A stretch of 64,000 bases of DNA from Scatophagus argus (Eukaryota > Chordata > Actinopteri > Scatophagidae). Below, piece by piece: positions 15,847 to 27,431 of this stretch. The notes beneath the pieces were generated by a model that was not told the DNA's origin, ran no database searches, and saw only the letters and a program-made list of their open reading frames with translations. Position numbers and translations under genes: made by a program. The stretch covers positions 168,501-232,500 of the forward strand of contig NC_058510.1 of NCBI RefSeq assembly GCF_020382885.2, read 5' to 3'. Each line of letters begins with the position of its first letter. Position 1 is the first letter of the stretch.

Positions 15847-18800
15847 ATGTCGCGGGCGGAGGAGCGCGAGGAGGCGGACTGCGTGTGTTCGGTAGGGATG
15901 AAGTTCACGTGGGACATCAACGACCCCAAACTGCCGCAGGTAACAAACTGATCAATACCTGATCGATACAGACCGGACGAACCAGATGATCTGTAAATTC
16001 TGACTCATTTCAAATAATTTCAATTTCAAAATTAAAGAAACAGAAACGGATCAAACCGAAAGTGTTTTTTGCTGTCGGAGAGCAGACACACGTGTCTCAG
16101 ACTGAAAAGATGTTTTATCCACAACGACCATCGAAAATAAAATAAAACTGAACAGAAAACCGTCAAGTCAAACGTGCCGTTAAATACACGTGAATCTGGC
16201 GTTGGGGTTCGGTTTACACTCAGCCTGGTGCTTTGAGGTTTTATCAGCCGCAAAAAACAACAAAAAAACAATTAAAATAAGAATTAACAGAAGCATTTCT
16301 TTTACTTTCTTGTATGTGAAAAACTGCACAGAGTTTGTTTTTCAGCTGGCTGATCTTAGGGGAAAAAAATCTAAATAAATTAAAATGAAATGTGTGTTGA
16401 AAACGTTTCCACCGCAGTCTGAAAAGGCCGAAGAAAATCTTTAAATGAACACAATGAAGAAAAAGAAGTTTGTTTGTCTGTTTCTGCTCAATCCCTAATG
16501 CTGTGAACATTAAATATTAGTTTTGTTTTATTTACTGTAAGATACAGATTAAAGTGAACAGTTGGTGATTTTCTTAAATATTTAATTATTTGTTCAGAGT
16601 TTGGTTGGAATCTATAGTCCATCACTTCTGCTGGACTCACGTTTTTAAAATCTTGATTATTGCAGCTAAAAATGACTTTAAATAAAAGTCCTTTAACATT
16701 AAATCTAAATTCATAAAATGGCATGGCAGGTGATATTTGTAACAATATCAGCACAGTGAGGAAAAGAGTTTAATAAACCGGGCTGTACAGTAAAAAAGTT
16801 AATCAATATTCAAACCCAATTCTGAACACAAGCTCAGCAGAAATCAAAACCTCCACCCAAACCCGAACAAAAACACGTGCAGTTTTTAGAGTATTTAAGA
16901 AAATGACAAAATGTCACATGTTAATTATTCATTGAAATATTAACGTTTCCTGCACCTCATGTTTTAATTCTGAGGTAAAGCTGAGGTAAAGCCACAGATT
17001 CAGTGAATGAATGTGCTGAAAAATAAATCCTTTAATTTCAATTGGTTTAAGTTTTGAACCAAAAACTGTCAGCTCTCAGACATTCAGTCGCTTCATGGGC
17101 TTAAAGCTTACAGAAACATCACAGGACGCATGGACACATGGACACAAGTCTAACTAATTTAAATCTGAACACAAAACTGGAACCATCTTACCAGGTGATC
17201 TTTTCAATTAAAAATCAATTAATCAGATCACTTTATCAGCCCGATGAAATAAAACTCAGCTGATTAAAAGTTCAGATTGTGACAGTAAAATGAAGTGAGT
17301 GAAACTTCAGCCCAGATGTGCTGACATCCTCAGCCTCACACACAACCTGACCTGTGTGTGTGTGCTGTCTTTACCAATCAGCAGTGAGCACAGGCAGCAG
17401 GTGAAAGATGAGACTGTTCAGTTCTTGTCCAGAACTGGATCCCCAGTTCCCCTCCAGCAGGACCTACCAGGACTGGAAAGGTTAGGGTCTGCAGCCCTCC
17501 GTCTCCAGAGGGGACACAGTGTGAGCTGTGGACAAAGAGGGACAGCAGGACAAACTGATAGCTCATTCGACTGTTGGTATCAGTTTGTCCATAAGTGTGG
17601 GATGTTCGTATGTTTGAGAAAACCTCATATTAAGCATTAAAAATATTTGAAGTGTGTGTAAAACAGTGTGTGCGAGATCTGCACTGCTCAGTTGAGTTTT
17701 AGAAATACTTTTCATGAATTTAATGCACATGATTCTGTGCATTTCAAAAGTTTCCTGCAGTGTCAGGTTATTGAAGAGTTCACAGTTGTTTCCTGAAGGT
17801 TATCTGAAGGTTGTGTTTGCGTGTGAGAGAGAGAGAAGCAGCTGACTCAACTCTTCACTCTGTTGTTGCTCAAACAGTAAAAACTGGTTTTTATATTTTT
17901 GTTTTCAGTGAGACCAGTGAGTTTCTCAGACTGAACAGCTGACCCAGAGTCAGCTCTCACACTGATCAATATCTCCGACTGAACGACGGCATGCAGCATA
18001 ATCCTATGCCAGGATAGAAAATAAAGCCGCAACTTTTAAAGCACTATTTTTATTGAAAGGCTAACATTTTTTTCTTTTAATTTTTATTATTACTATTTAA
18101 TTAGTAGTTTGTTATTTTACAATTTTTATTCATATATCATGGGCTGAACTACTGGTTTTAATTCAGACATTTCTGTGCATCTTATGTTATGTTCATCTGC
18201 TTGTTGTAAAGCAATTTGTAACTCAGTACAAATAAACTTAATTATTATTATTAGCATTATTATTATTATTTTAAACATTTTTGATTTCTGAACCTACATG
18301 TACAGCCTGAAGCAGTTCTCCATCTCCATCCTTCAGTCCTGTCGGATACGAAAATACAAAAGCTTTAGAGCAGTTAAAGGCTTTAAATGGCTGCACTGAA
18401 CCCGAATAGAAAACAGTTGATAAGCTGTGAGTGAAATCTCCTGGAAGGAAGGCAAAATAATCTCAAGAAATTAAAATGAGCTCAGTTTGATCTTTAATTC
18501 TTCATCAGCACAAGACATGAACCACACCAATAACCAGTCAGGAGGTCACCGGTCAACAGACCAACTAACCTGTCGATCTACCTCTTCGTCTCTCTGACTG
18601 TCTGTCTGTCTGTCTGTCTGCAGGACACGAAGCAGTTTGACTCGTTCCAGGAGTGGACAGATGGTTACGTTCGTTTTATCTACAGTGGTGAGAAACTTTC
18701 ACACGTCCAACATAAAAACATTTAAACTCACAAAAGTTTCCTGATGAAATCTTTTTAGTTGACAGAGTGACAGAATTCTGATCAATATGAATATTAAACA

Positions 18801-21800
18801 GGAATGTAAATATTCATCCTGTTACTGTTTGAATTCCCAATGTATTTTATTAACAATATGTTAAGAATGTTTGCAGATCAGAAGAAATACTGTTATACAT
18901 CTTTTTATTATCTTCACAAATTTTCATGTTCACAAAAGTAAATTTTGTAACAGCCTCAACTTCAGTATTCTGAAATGAAAAGCAACAAGACCCTCAACAA
19001 ACCAAAACTGCTCAAAATTTCTTCTTTATGTCTTCTGTTTTCTTGTCTTTAAATCATTTAGCCCTTGGATTTCTAGACAATTGGTGTTTATTATTGCTGA
19101 GTTTTGTAATTAATATTTGGGAAACATTTGTAATTCCTACAAAAAATTACCAGCTTACCTGTCAGTCACAGCTAACTCATTCAGGCTAACTGCAGATGAA
19201 CCCTCCCTTTGAGCTAACTCCCCAAGCTAACTCATATGCCCCATCATTTTCACATCATGTGTCATCCATCTATCCATTTTCTATACCGCTTATCCGTTAG
19301 GGTTGCGGGGGAGCTGGAGCCTATCCCAGAGGCGGGGTTCACCCTGGACTGGTCGCCAGTCAATCGCAGGGCCACATCATGTGTCATTTCAGGGCTAATT
19401 CAATTCAATTCAGTTTCATTTCAGTTTATTTATATAGCACCAATTCACAACAAAAGTTATCTCATGACACTTTCCAATTTGAGCAGGTCTAGACCAAACT
19501 CTTTAATTAAATTGTAAATAGAGAGAGCCCAACATTCCCCCTTGAGCAAGCACTTGGTGACAGTGGAGAGGAAAAACTGCCTTTTAGAAGGCAGAAACCT
19601 CGGAGCAGACCCCGGCTCAAGATGGGCGGGATAATAATATAGAGAGGGTGTCCGCCTCCCGGACCGAAACCGGAAGGTTAAGTAGTTCATTCATGACAAA
19701 ATCAATTCAACAGTTGCTAATTTATTAAGGAAACTCTTCACAGTGTTGGTTAGTTTATTGTTTCCTGGCTGAAGAAAACAGATTTAAGATAACTAAACAG
19801 TTCAAGACACCTAACAGTTTAAGCTAACTGAACACTGAGCTAACAGTGTTTGTGTTTTCAGCTTGTCGTTGTTGTTGTTGTTGTTTTTGTTTACCAAATG
19901 ACAAAACCTCTCAGAGGGAGCCTATCAAACTAATTCATCAGTGTAATCCCACTCATTACCCAGTTGAAGACAAATCATTTTAATTTATCAGATTGGTTAA
20001 GCTAATTCATCAAGCTAACTCAATAGTGCTCAGATAACTAACTCAACACTGATCTAACAAGTTATTTTCATATCTTTAGTGTGTCCTTTTTTCCTATAAT
20101 GATTTTTAAAAAAAAAGGTTCACAGAGATTAACCAAACTCTTTTAAAGAGTCATCAGGTAAAGCTAACTCGTTACTTTAACTTATCAGATGATGGACTGG
20201 TTATGCAGCAGGTAGTTTGATTTGTCACAGCAGGAAACTCACGGGCGGACTCAGTTCCAGTAACAGTGACAGCCACCACACACATCACCAGGGTTCCCTC
20301 TAAGTGGATTGCAGCCATTTTAATTGACTTTCCTGCTATGACATGTCAACCTATCCATTTATTAAGCTAAAACCTTGGATGAAGATAACTAAACTCATTT
20401 GACGGTTTAAAGACAGCTTGAAGATAGGTCTCAGTTCGGTCACTTGTGTCGGTTTATTTTGTACCTGAAAATCTTAAAGACTTCGGGCTAATGTGGTAGT
20501 TTCAGCTAAATTAAAGGAATGTGATTGTACTGTTTTAGCTAGCTGTTTTTCATTTTTAGCTCAATATAAGAAAATCCAGAGATGTTAAACTACCTTTCGG
20601 CTAACTGTTGGTGCGTTTCTAGCTGAAGATAAGAATGCTCAGAGACATCTTTCTGGCTGGGCGATGAGAAACACCAACAACCACAACTGCCAGATCCTAA
20701 AGAAGTCATGTCTTGGTGTGGTGGTCTGTTCTCGAGGCTGCACGCTGCCTGACGGCTCCAGACTTCAGCTCCGCCCTGCCATCTGTGATAAGGCCCGGCA
20801 GAAACAGCAAAGTAAGAAAAGTCAGAACCTTTTAAAGCTCCACTTGCGTCCATGTTTACCTGACCAAACTCTTTGTGTTTTAGAGAAACTATGTCCAAGC
20901 TGTAGCGCCACATTGGAATTGCTGCCGTGTCGCGGTCACAGCGGTTACCCAGTCACCAACTTCTGGAGAGTTGACGGAAAGGCAATTTTCTTTCAGGTCA
21001 CAACTTTTACTCTCTACTGATTCATCAGATCAGACAGCACACATAGGCTAACATGCTGCACATACTAACAAATTAAAATATGCTAACTGGATAAATAATA
21101 TTGCATATTTAGCTGTCACACATCTGAATATTTACACCAGATCTTGAACACTAACCAGCACTTAGACACCTAACTGGGTTTGAATCTGATTTTGCCGTAT
21201 TTAAAGATGGCAGACATGAGAGCTCGCCAAAAGTGAAGTCAAAACATGTGCCCTGCCCCCTGGTGGCTGGCTGCAGTACGGTTATACGGGGGGGGGGCCC
21301 TCCATGTTTGCAGAAGGGACATGGGCCAAACAAAAAATCCATAGTACATGTCAAATGGTCTAAAGTACATCCTAAAACAGATCTGAAACAGGTCCTGCCA
21401 GTCTAAACAGGTTTCAGCCACGTACAAACAGCCTCAAGAGGGCTAAACTAAATGGACTTCTAAACATATTAATATCATTAACAGTCAGAGCAGGTCTAAA
21501 CCATATCCTGGAAACCAGATCAGAACAGATTAAAAGAGGCACTGACAGGTCAAAAACCAGATTCTGAAGGTCAACCTTATTTTAAGCCTGAACCTGACAA
21601 TCAAAAATATTCTTTTTGTGGTCCTTCAGGCCAAAGGGGTTCATGATCATCCCAGACCAGAGTCAAAGTCTGAAACTGAAGCCAGAAGAAGTTCAGTGAA
21701 GAGACGGGTCAGCTCCCCGCCATACACACCAAAGAGACGACTCATCGAAACACAGGTTTCAACTATTGAACAACATTTATTAATATTGATGTTGTGTATG

Positions 21801-23702
21801 TTTTTTTTTTAATTTTGTTTGCTTGGTCTATTTCAGGCTCTGGGGCCCGCCCTTCTCTCCTGTGTTGATCCATCAGACAGAATCTCCTTCCTTGAGCCCA
21901 ATTTCCCACAGCATTACCCAGCATTCCAGAGCCCAGAGTCCTACTATAATCCCCATAATGCGCTCGGGGATGCCCAGTCTGCACTTCAGAAATCAGCCAA
22001 TCCCAGGCTTTACATGGGCCGAACCGGCTACGAATTTCAAGGATACTTGACCTCACCATCGTATCCCATGACCTCTGACCTCTGTGACCCCAGGTCTGCC
22101 TCACACACACTCTAAGCCAGGGCCTAGTCGCATCAACAGAATTAAACCAGATTCTGAACTGGTTCAGATCCTACACAGCCTTAGATGATGGAGCACTGAC
22201 TCCTACAGAGGTTTGAGAAAGAGAAAGAAAGAAAGTGACATATTTTGTCATTGGAGGGAACTCGAAATTCGTGCTCTGCATTTAACCCACCCAAGTGACG
22301 TGCACACACAACAAACCTGGGGCAGTGGGCGACCGCATGCAGTGCCCAGGGAGCAGTGGGGGTTAGGTATCTTGCTCAAGGGTACCTCAGCCATGGACAC
22401 CGGTACGGGGAATCGAACCAGCGACCCACCGGTTACGGGTCCGATACCCTAACCGCTGATCCACGACTGCCCCAGATTGAACCAGATCTTTAACAGGTTT
22501 AAATCATTGGCTGTATGTAAACATGGTTTTGGCTCACCAAAAGTGAAGCTTGGTGGTTCCCTAGTGAAACTCAATACTGCAGCTCCACCTCCTGATCACT
22601 TATGCTCAGACTCTGGCTTCAAATGATGTCACCAGAGCACTTGTATCAGGGATATTTTTTCTTCATTTTTGTACAGTGGGAGGAAATGGAGATGTTTTGG
22701 CCAGCTTTATATGTCAATGGTTTAAACAAGATCCTGGTGGTGTAAACAGATCTAAACCACATTTTATGTTAATCTAAACCACTTACTAGCAGTCTAAACA
22801 GGTCTTAACTAGATTATGGTTTGTGTGCAGGGTGGCCCCGGTCCTGGGTTCCTCCTCTTCCTCCACTACATCATCGACTCCTCTCTCCTCCTCCTCCTCC
22901 TTTGACCCTCAGACAAAGCCTCCTGCAGGCTGGAAGGACCTGCTGAAGAGCTCCACCCCGTACAGTGACAACCACCACTACTACAGTGCAGAGTACCCCT
23001 GCCGTTACCCCAACAACCCCCCGGGGTCCCCTGCAGCACTGCAAACTATCATCACCACGACAACCAAAGTAAGTACAATTCATCAGGAAGGTCCTCAGAT
23101 CTGAATCAATGAGAAAAGAGCATCAACATCAGCAAGAGTGGGTGTGTTTAGAGGAGGGTGGTGGAGAAAACAGACTGGGCTCACACCTGGGGGCCCTCCT
23201 CTCTCATAACTGGCTGACAGACTTGGGGCTCTAAGCTGTGAGATCTGCAATTTTAAAATTCCACTGACTGTGGTCAGTTTTAATTCTGTTTTCATCTGAT
23301 TTTCTATAATGACAAGCTTGAAGGACAAAGCAGCACAATCAAACAAACTAGCTAAGAGGTAAACCTTTCTGTATTTTTTCTCCTCCTCAGGTATCCTATC
23401 AGCCCTGCCCAAAGCCTCCTGCAGCACTCCCTTCCTACCAGTCATGTCCTAAGCCTCCCGCCGGCCTCCCATCTTACCAGCCTTGTGCTCCCCCCAAGCC
23501 TCCAGGCCTCTCTGGCTGCTCCTCCCTGATGGACGATGCCTCCTCATCATACTCCACCGAGGTAAAGGTGATGGAGGAGTCGGGTGGAGTCATCAAGTCT
23601 CTGTCATTTCAGCCCGAACCTCTTCAAACCAAAACAGAGCGAGCTGATGGCTACGACTACCGCTACGCCTACCCCAATACGTACCGCTACGATGACTACT
23701 GA
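15847..23702 (+). CDS. gcm2: Glial cells missing transcription factor 2
   Basis: GCM2 is a zinc-containing DNA-binding transcription factor needed for parathyroid and, in fish, gill/pharyngeal development. Exons: 15847-15939, 18624-18687, 20623-20811, 20884-20996, 21630-21755, 21837-22093, 22831-23068, 23391-23702. Phase closes throughout; product 463 aa (human about 506). The GCM domain spans about residues 14-160: [108 protein letters not shown]. The Cys/His zinc ligands are present. The C-terminal transactivation region is Ser/Pro/Tyr-rich, contains the GCM2-typical [15 protein letters not shown] (exons 7-8), and ends in repeated Tyr-Arg-Tyr. I chose the ATG at 15847 because the protein then starts like other GCM2s; an in-frame ATG at 15715 is also open. 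Confidence 0.96.
19266..19372 (-). mobile_element. SINE-like repeat, family A, truncated copy with target duplication
   Basis: Only the 3' part of family A remains, about 107 bp. It is bounded by a perfect 15-bp direct repeat CACATCATGTGTCAT (19251-19265 and 19373-19387). That length and the 5' truncation point to LINE-type target-primed insertion. It lies in gcm2 intron 2. Confidence 0.8.
19397..19686 (-). mobile_element. L2 LINE 3' fragment with internal deletion
   Basis: It matches the 3' end of the complete L2 at 49786-54795, starting with the same TTCAA-type tail and GTTTATTTATATAGC box. After GATGGGCGG it jumps to TATAGAGAGGGTGTCCGCC, a point about 600 bp further into the element. It lies in gcm2 intron 2 and was recently active by similarity. 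Confidence 0.85.
22256..22474 (-). mobile_element. tRNA-derived SINE
   Basis: On the minus strand the head has an A-box-like GTGGATCAGCGGTTAGGG and a perfect B-box GGTTCGATTCC, in tRNA-like spacing. A non-tRNA body follows (CTTGAGCAAGATACCTAACC). It lies in gcm2 intron 6. A related copy is at 43975-44325. Confidence 0.75.
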
Positions 23703-24545
23703 TGCAGCACTACCTGTATTGCCATGACTGTGACTACTGTTACCATGACTCTTGGCTATATTGACTGCACCTATACCACTGTTATGACTACCTTTTGCAG
23801 AATTTCCTCCACTGCTGTCACTATGACTACTGATCCTACAACTATCACTGTAAGAACTACTACTGCAACTGGGTGTTCAGGAGCTGAGAGGATGTGGACG
23901 ATCAGGACTAAACTCAGTCTGAACCAGGAATTTGGTTCGTGAGAAACTTTCTGAAGACACTGATGGAATACTTTCATGTTCTTAAAAGGCCTGCTTTGCA
24001 GTTTTCTTGCTTTTCCCTTTCAGGACAAAAATTTTGTACCCAGGTTGGAATGAAATTTAAGAACTGGGATTCTGATAGGCCTCAAATTGTAAAACTTTCA
24101 GCCACATCTCATGGCCTTTTATATTTGGGGTAGAGATGGTCGCATGTGAGTGAGGTCTCACTTCCTAAAGGATCCCCAGAAAACTTCAGCAACACCAAGT
24201 CAGTTTTAGGAATTTCTTCCCAAACTGTTGTTTCAAAAGTCATGTACAAATCTTTCAACTTAATTTATTTTGAGATAAAGCTGAACCACAAATCAAACTA
24301 AATTAACTAGGATTTTTATGTCCTCTGTTTTTTAATCTCCACATTTTCTAATCTGGTTGATCAAAAATATGAAACTCCAACAATCTTCTTTTTTCTAATG
24401 TCACTACATCCAGAAAGTGTATTGAGCCTGTTGCTCATCGCTAATATTACTGTCATTGAGATTATTTATTGAATGAGTAAACCTGTTGGACTTACCTACA
24501 GCATGAAACTGAACTGTGTGTCTTAATGAAACAAAGTGAATAAAA
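23703..24545 (+). promoter_or_regulatory. gcm2 3' UTR with polyadenylation signal
   Basis: About 840 bp follow the stop. Just after it is an ACTA/TGACTACT-rich decayed repeat that partly continues the coding TAC/GAC pattern. The first good AATAAA is at 24539-24544. Confidence 0.55.
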
Positions 24546-25428
24546 GAGTTGTTGACTGAAGAAATCTGTGAGATGAAAAAATGTCAGAATGCTCACATTA
24601 ATTAAACAAATTGCTGAACAGACATTCGTTTTCTCTTTCCTTCAGAGTTCAGATGATAAAGCTGAATGTAGCATTACACTGACTGGTTTAATAGAAAGAG
24701 AATATAAATTATCAAGAAAAACTGCTGTAACTTTCATTTGTTTATTTATGTGTCCTGTATAAAATGGTTCCCAGTCCACAAATGCTGCTGAACACAGAAC
24801 ACACAACTCCACAAATTTAGCACTAGCACATTTCATTACATTCACAGGTAGAAAAATTCAGAGACAGAAAATATCCCATTGTGTTGGCTAGAACTGTCTT
24901 CAGACAAATGATTCCTCAAGTCACTGTACACAGTGCAGGAACAGAAAGTAAACTTCGTCCCCAGCCAAAAACAGGGACTGAGTCTTATCATTAGTGTTAT
25001 GAAATGCCCTGCAGTCCAGACTGCTGCAACACACTTACTTAATGAGTCAGCAGTCAGCAACTGTTCATAAACTCTCACTGTACTTAACTTTAAACACAAA
25101 AATATCAGAAAAAAAAAAAATATATCCACTTTCAACCAGTTTAACCAATGGTTAACCATTTAACCATTTTCGCACCTGTGAGAGCACAGCTCCATGTTCT
25201 CTACAGTTTAGTGAGTACTGTTAGACATAATTCACACAAAAAGCTGTTTATAGGCAACAGATAATTCTATAAAATAATACAACATGAACTGTTGAGATTA
25301 TTTTATGTTAATTAAATCAGACTTTACCCTGTCATCATTAGACTGTTTATGCTTTGGCTATCCTGCAAAACACATCTGCTAATCATTAATCACTTATGCT
25401 AACTGCTAAGACCTGCTAATAGCGACAC
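24546..25428. other. Gene-free spacer
   Basis: AT-rich single-copy-looking DNA. I see no exon, RNA gene or repeat with recognisable ends. Confidence 0.5.
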
Positions 25429-25942
25429 AATATAGACAAAAGTATCCAGACCAGGTTTGGGCTCGGCCCCTGACTTCCAGTGAAGGGAAATGTTAATGCT
25501 TCAGCATACCAAGACATTTTGGACAATGCTATGCTTCCAACTTTGTGGCAACAGTTTGTTGAAGGCCCTTTTCTATTCCAGCATGACTGTGCCCCAGTGC
25601 ACAAAGCAAAGCTCCATAAAGACATGGTTGGATGAGTTTGGTGTGGAAGAACTTGACTGGCCCACACAGAGCCCTGACCTCAACCCCATCCAACACCTTT
25701 GGGATGAACTGGAACGGAGATTGTGAGCCAGGCCTTTTGGTCCAACATCAGTGTGTGACCTCACAAATGCTCTACTGCATGAATGGGCACAAATTCCCAC
25801 AGAAACACTCCAACATGTTGTGGAAAGCCTTCACAGAAGAGTGGAAGCTGTTAGAGCTGCAAAGCTGTCTGTGTGCTTAGAATGAAAAGACATTAAAGTC
25901 CCTGTTGGTGTAATTGTCTCAGTACTTTTGTCCACATAGTAT
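25429..25942 (+). mobile_element. Tc1-derived non-autonomous element, family B
   Basis: Inverted ends near TATAGACAAAAGTAT and ATACTATGTGGACAAAAGTA bound about 510 bp. Inside is the C-terminal part of a Tc1 transposase: QHDCAPVHKAKLHKD (second catalytic Asp), then LDWPTQSPDLNPIQHLWDEL (third acidic block), both in the same reading frame. The DNA-binding domain and first Asp are deleted, so it can only be mobilised in trans. Confidence 0.85.
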
Positions 25943-26829
25943 AGTTGTCTGTCAATACAGAATGTCAGTGTCAAAACCTCAGAACCAAATGAAACTAAGT
26001 GCTGGACTGCTTCTTCAAGGCTTCTGCTGAGGAAAACATCAATCTGTCCAACAAATGGATTTCTAGCTATGTTCTGGTGGACATTGTGTCAAGGCCATCC
26101 AAAGGTGACCTTGTGTCCCCTCCTGGGTCCAGAGTCTTAGGTTGAGAACCCTGCTGCATAAGATCAAAGGGCTAGTGTTTGGATGTCGGCTGGTTTCAGT
26201 CTGTGTGAGTAATAAATGTTGTTTTGACAAGAACGCGTCGGGGCAGGAGTCACTGTGCTGTCCTCACTGTGAACCTTTAAAATCCTAAAACTGACTTCTC
26301 TTTCCTCCTCCCCTCTTTCACTACCTTCCATTAAAATCACTTGTTCCTTTGCCCTTTTCCTCGTCTCACTCGTTACCTTCCCGTCAGTTTACATTACCAT
26401 CCATCAGTACATAATTATGTTCAGTGTTCAGCGACTGGCAGACGGACTCAACCACCCACTCTGCTTCTAACAGACTGACACAAACACCAAGTAGGAGGCT
26501 CACATGTATCACCTGTTGGGCAAATAAAATTTATTTAAATCTATAAAAATAATGGTTTATAATAATAATATAATTTTAAATTTTAGAAATGGTTTACCAC
26601 ACTGTTCTGGTACAGGAAATAACAGGTCAGACACAACACACTGCTGGTCTTACCCTTTTCAAAATGGTTTGGTCTGGACAGGTGAGAGCATGAGGTGAAT
26701 GTCAAACACAAGGTGAGTGTACCTGATGAATGACCTTCACCGGATCGTGGTATCAGATCTGTTTCAAGGTACAGGTGACAAAGACAGGTACATTTGCCCT
26801 ATGGCAGAGGGCCAGGTGAGTGTCCAGCA

Positions 26830-26832
<3 letters not shown>
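25943..26832. other. Gene-free spacer
   Basis: No exon or named repeat is recognised. Several CAGGTGAGTGT-like units appear from about 26680 and continue weakly to 27020. Confidence 0.45.
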
Positions 26833-26876
<44 letters not shown>

Positions 26877-26900
26877 CTTTATCGATCCCGAGGGAAATTC
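26830..26900 (-). repeat. (GATA)n microsatellite fused to a LINE 3' tail
   Basis: About twelve ATAG units are followed by TACTTTATCGATCCCGAGGGAAATT, the common 3' tail of a fish CR1/Rex-type LINE. The tetramer probably grew from that element's terminal repeat. Confidence 0.75.
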
Positions 26901-27075
26901 AAGATAGGTATGAGCATCAGGTGAGTTTCTGGGTGAAGGTCCAGGTGGAGGTGAATTTATGTCCAAGGTAACAGTAAGACATACTCCAGGAGTGGTTTCA
27001 AGGTGTTCCATTAACAGATGAGTGTCAGAGACCTGCTGGTTTCTATGCTACCTGAATTTTGTTTTGAGAAACTAA

Positions 27076-27431
27076 ACATCAGGACGATACAGTGGTGCAG
27101 TGGTTAACACTGTCGCCTCATAGGTAGAGAGTTTCAGTTTTCGAATCCCACTCTGGGCCCTTCTGTGTGGAGTTTGCACGTCCTGCCTGGGTTTTCTCCA
27201 GTTTCTCCAGTTTCCTCCCACAATCCCAAAAACATGCATATTAGGTTAATTGGCTGCTCTACATTGCCCTGTGGTGTGTGTGTGTGTGTGTGTGGTTGTG
27301 TCTGTGGGTGTTGGCCCTGTGATTGACTGGTGACCAGTCCAGGGTGAACCTGCCTCTCACCCTCAGTCAGCTGGGATAGTCTAGCCCCCCAAGACCCTGA
27401 TGGGTAAGAGGTATAGGAAATGGATGGATGG
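27076..27431 (+). mobile_element. SINE-like repeat, family A, plus orientation
   Basis: A complete but diverged copy: head GTGGTGCAGTGGTTAACACT, then B-box-like GTTTTCGAATCCC, body GGTTAATTGGCTGCTCTAC, an internal GT microsatellite, and tail GGTATAGGAAATGGATGGAT. Confidence 0.8.

Larger units (their letters stand above)
19160..20400 (+). repeat. Dispersed AAGCTAACTCAT motif in gcm2 intron 2
   Basis: A degenerate 12-mer near AAGCTAACTCAT recurs at least ten times at irregular spacing (for example around 19167, 19213, 19228, 19832, 20000, 20162). Copies are not head-to-tail, so it is not a simple satellite. A decayed tandem repeat is most likely. Confidence 0.5.

Noticed and set aside
15651..15962. 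A 103-codon Asp/Gln/Asn-rich frame overlapping the gcm2 start
   Set aside because: The composition comes from the hexamer repeat in another frame. The gcm2 frame is the one conserved.
19160..20400. A CRISPR-like array, because of the recurring 12-mer
   Set aside because: Spacing and unit sequence are irregular and the host is a vertebrate. It is a decayed repeat.
22400..22474. A possible functional tRNA gene (A- and B-boxes on the minus strand)
   Set aside because: The acceptor stem does not close, the segment continues into a non-tRNA body, and a related copy exists at 43975-44325, so it is a tRNA-derived SINE.
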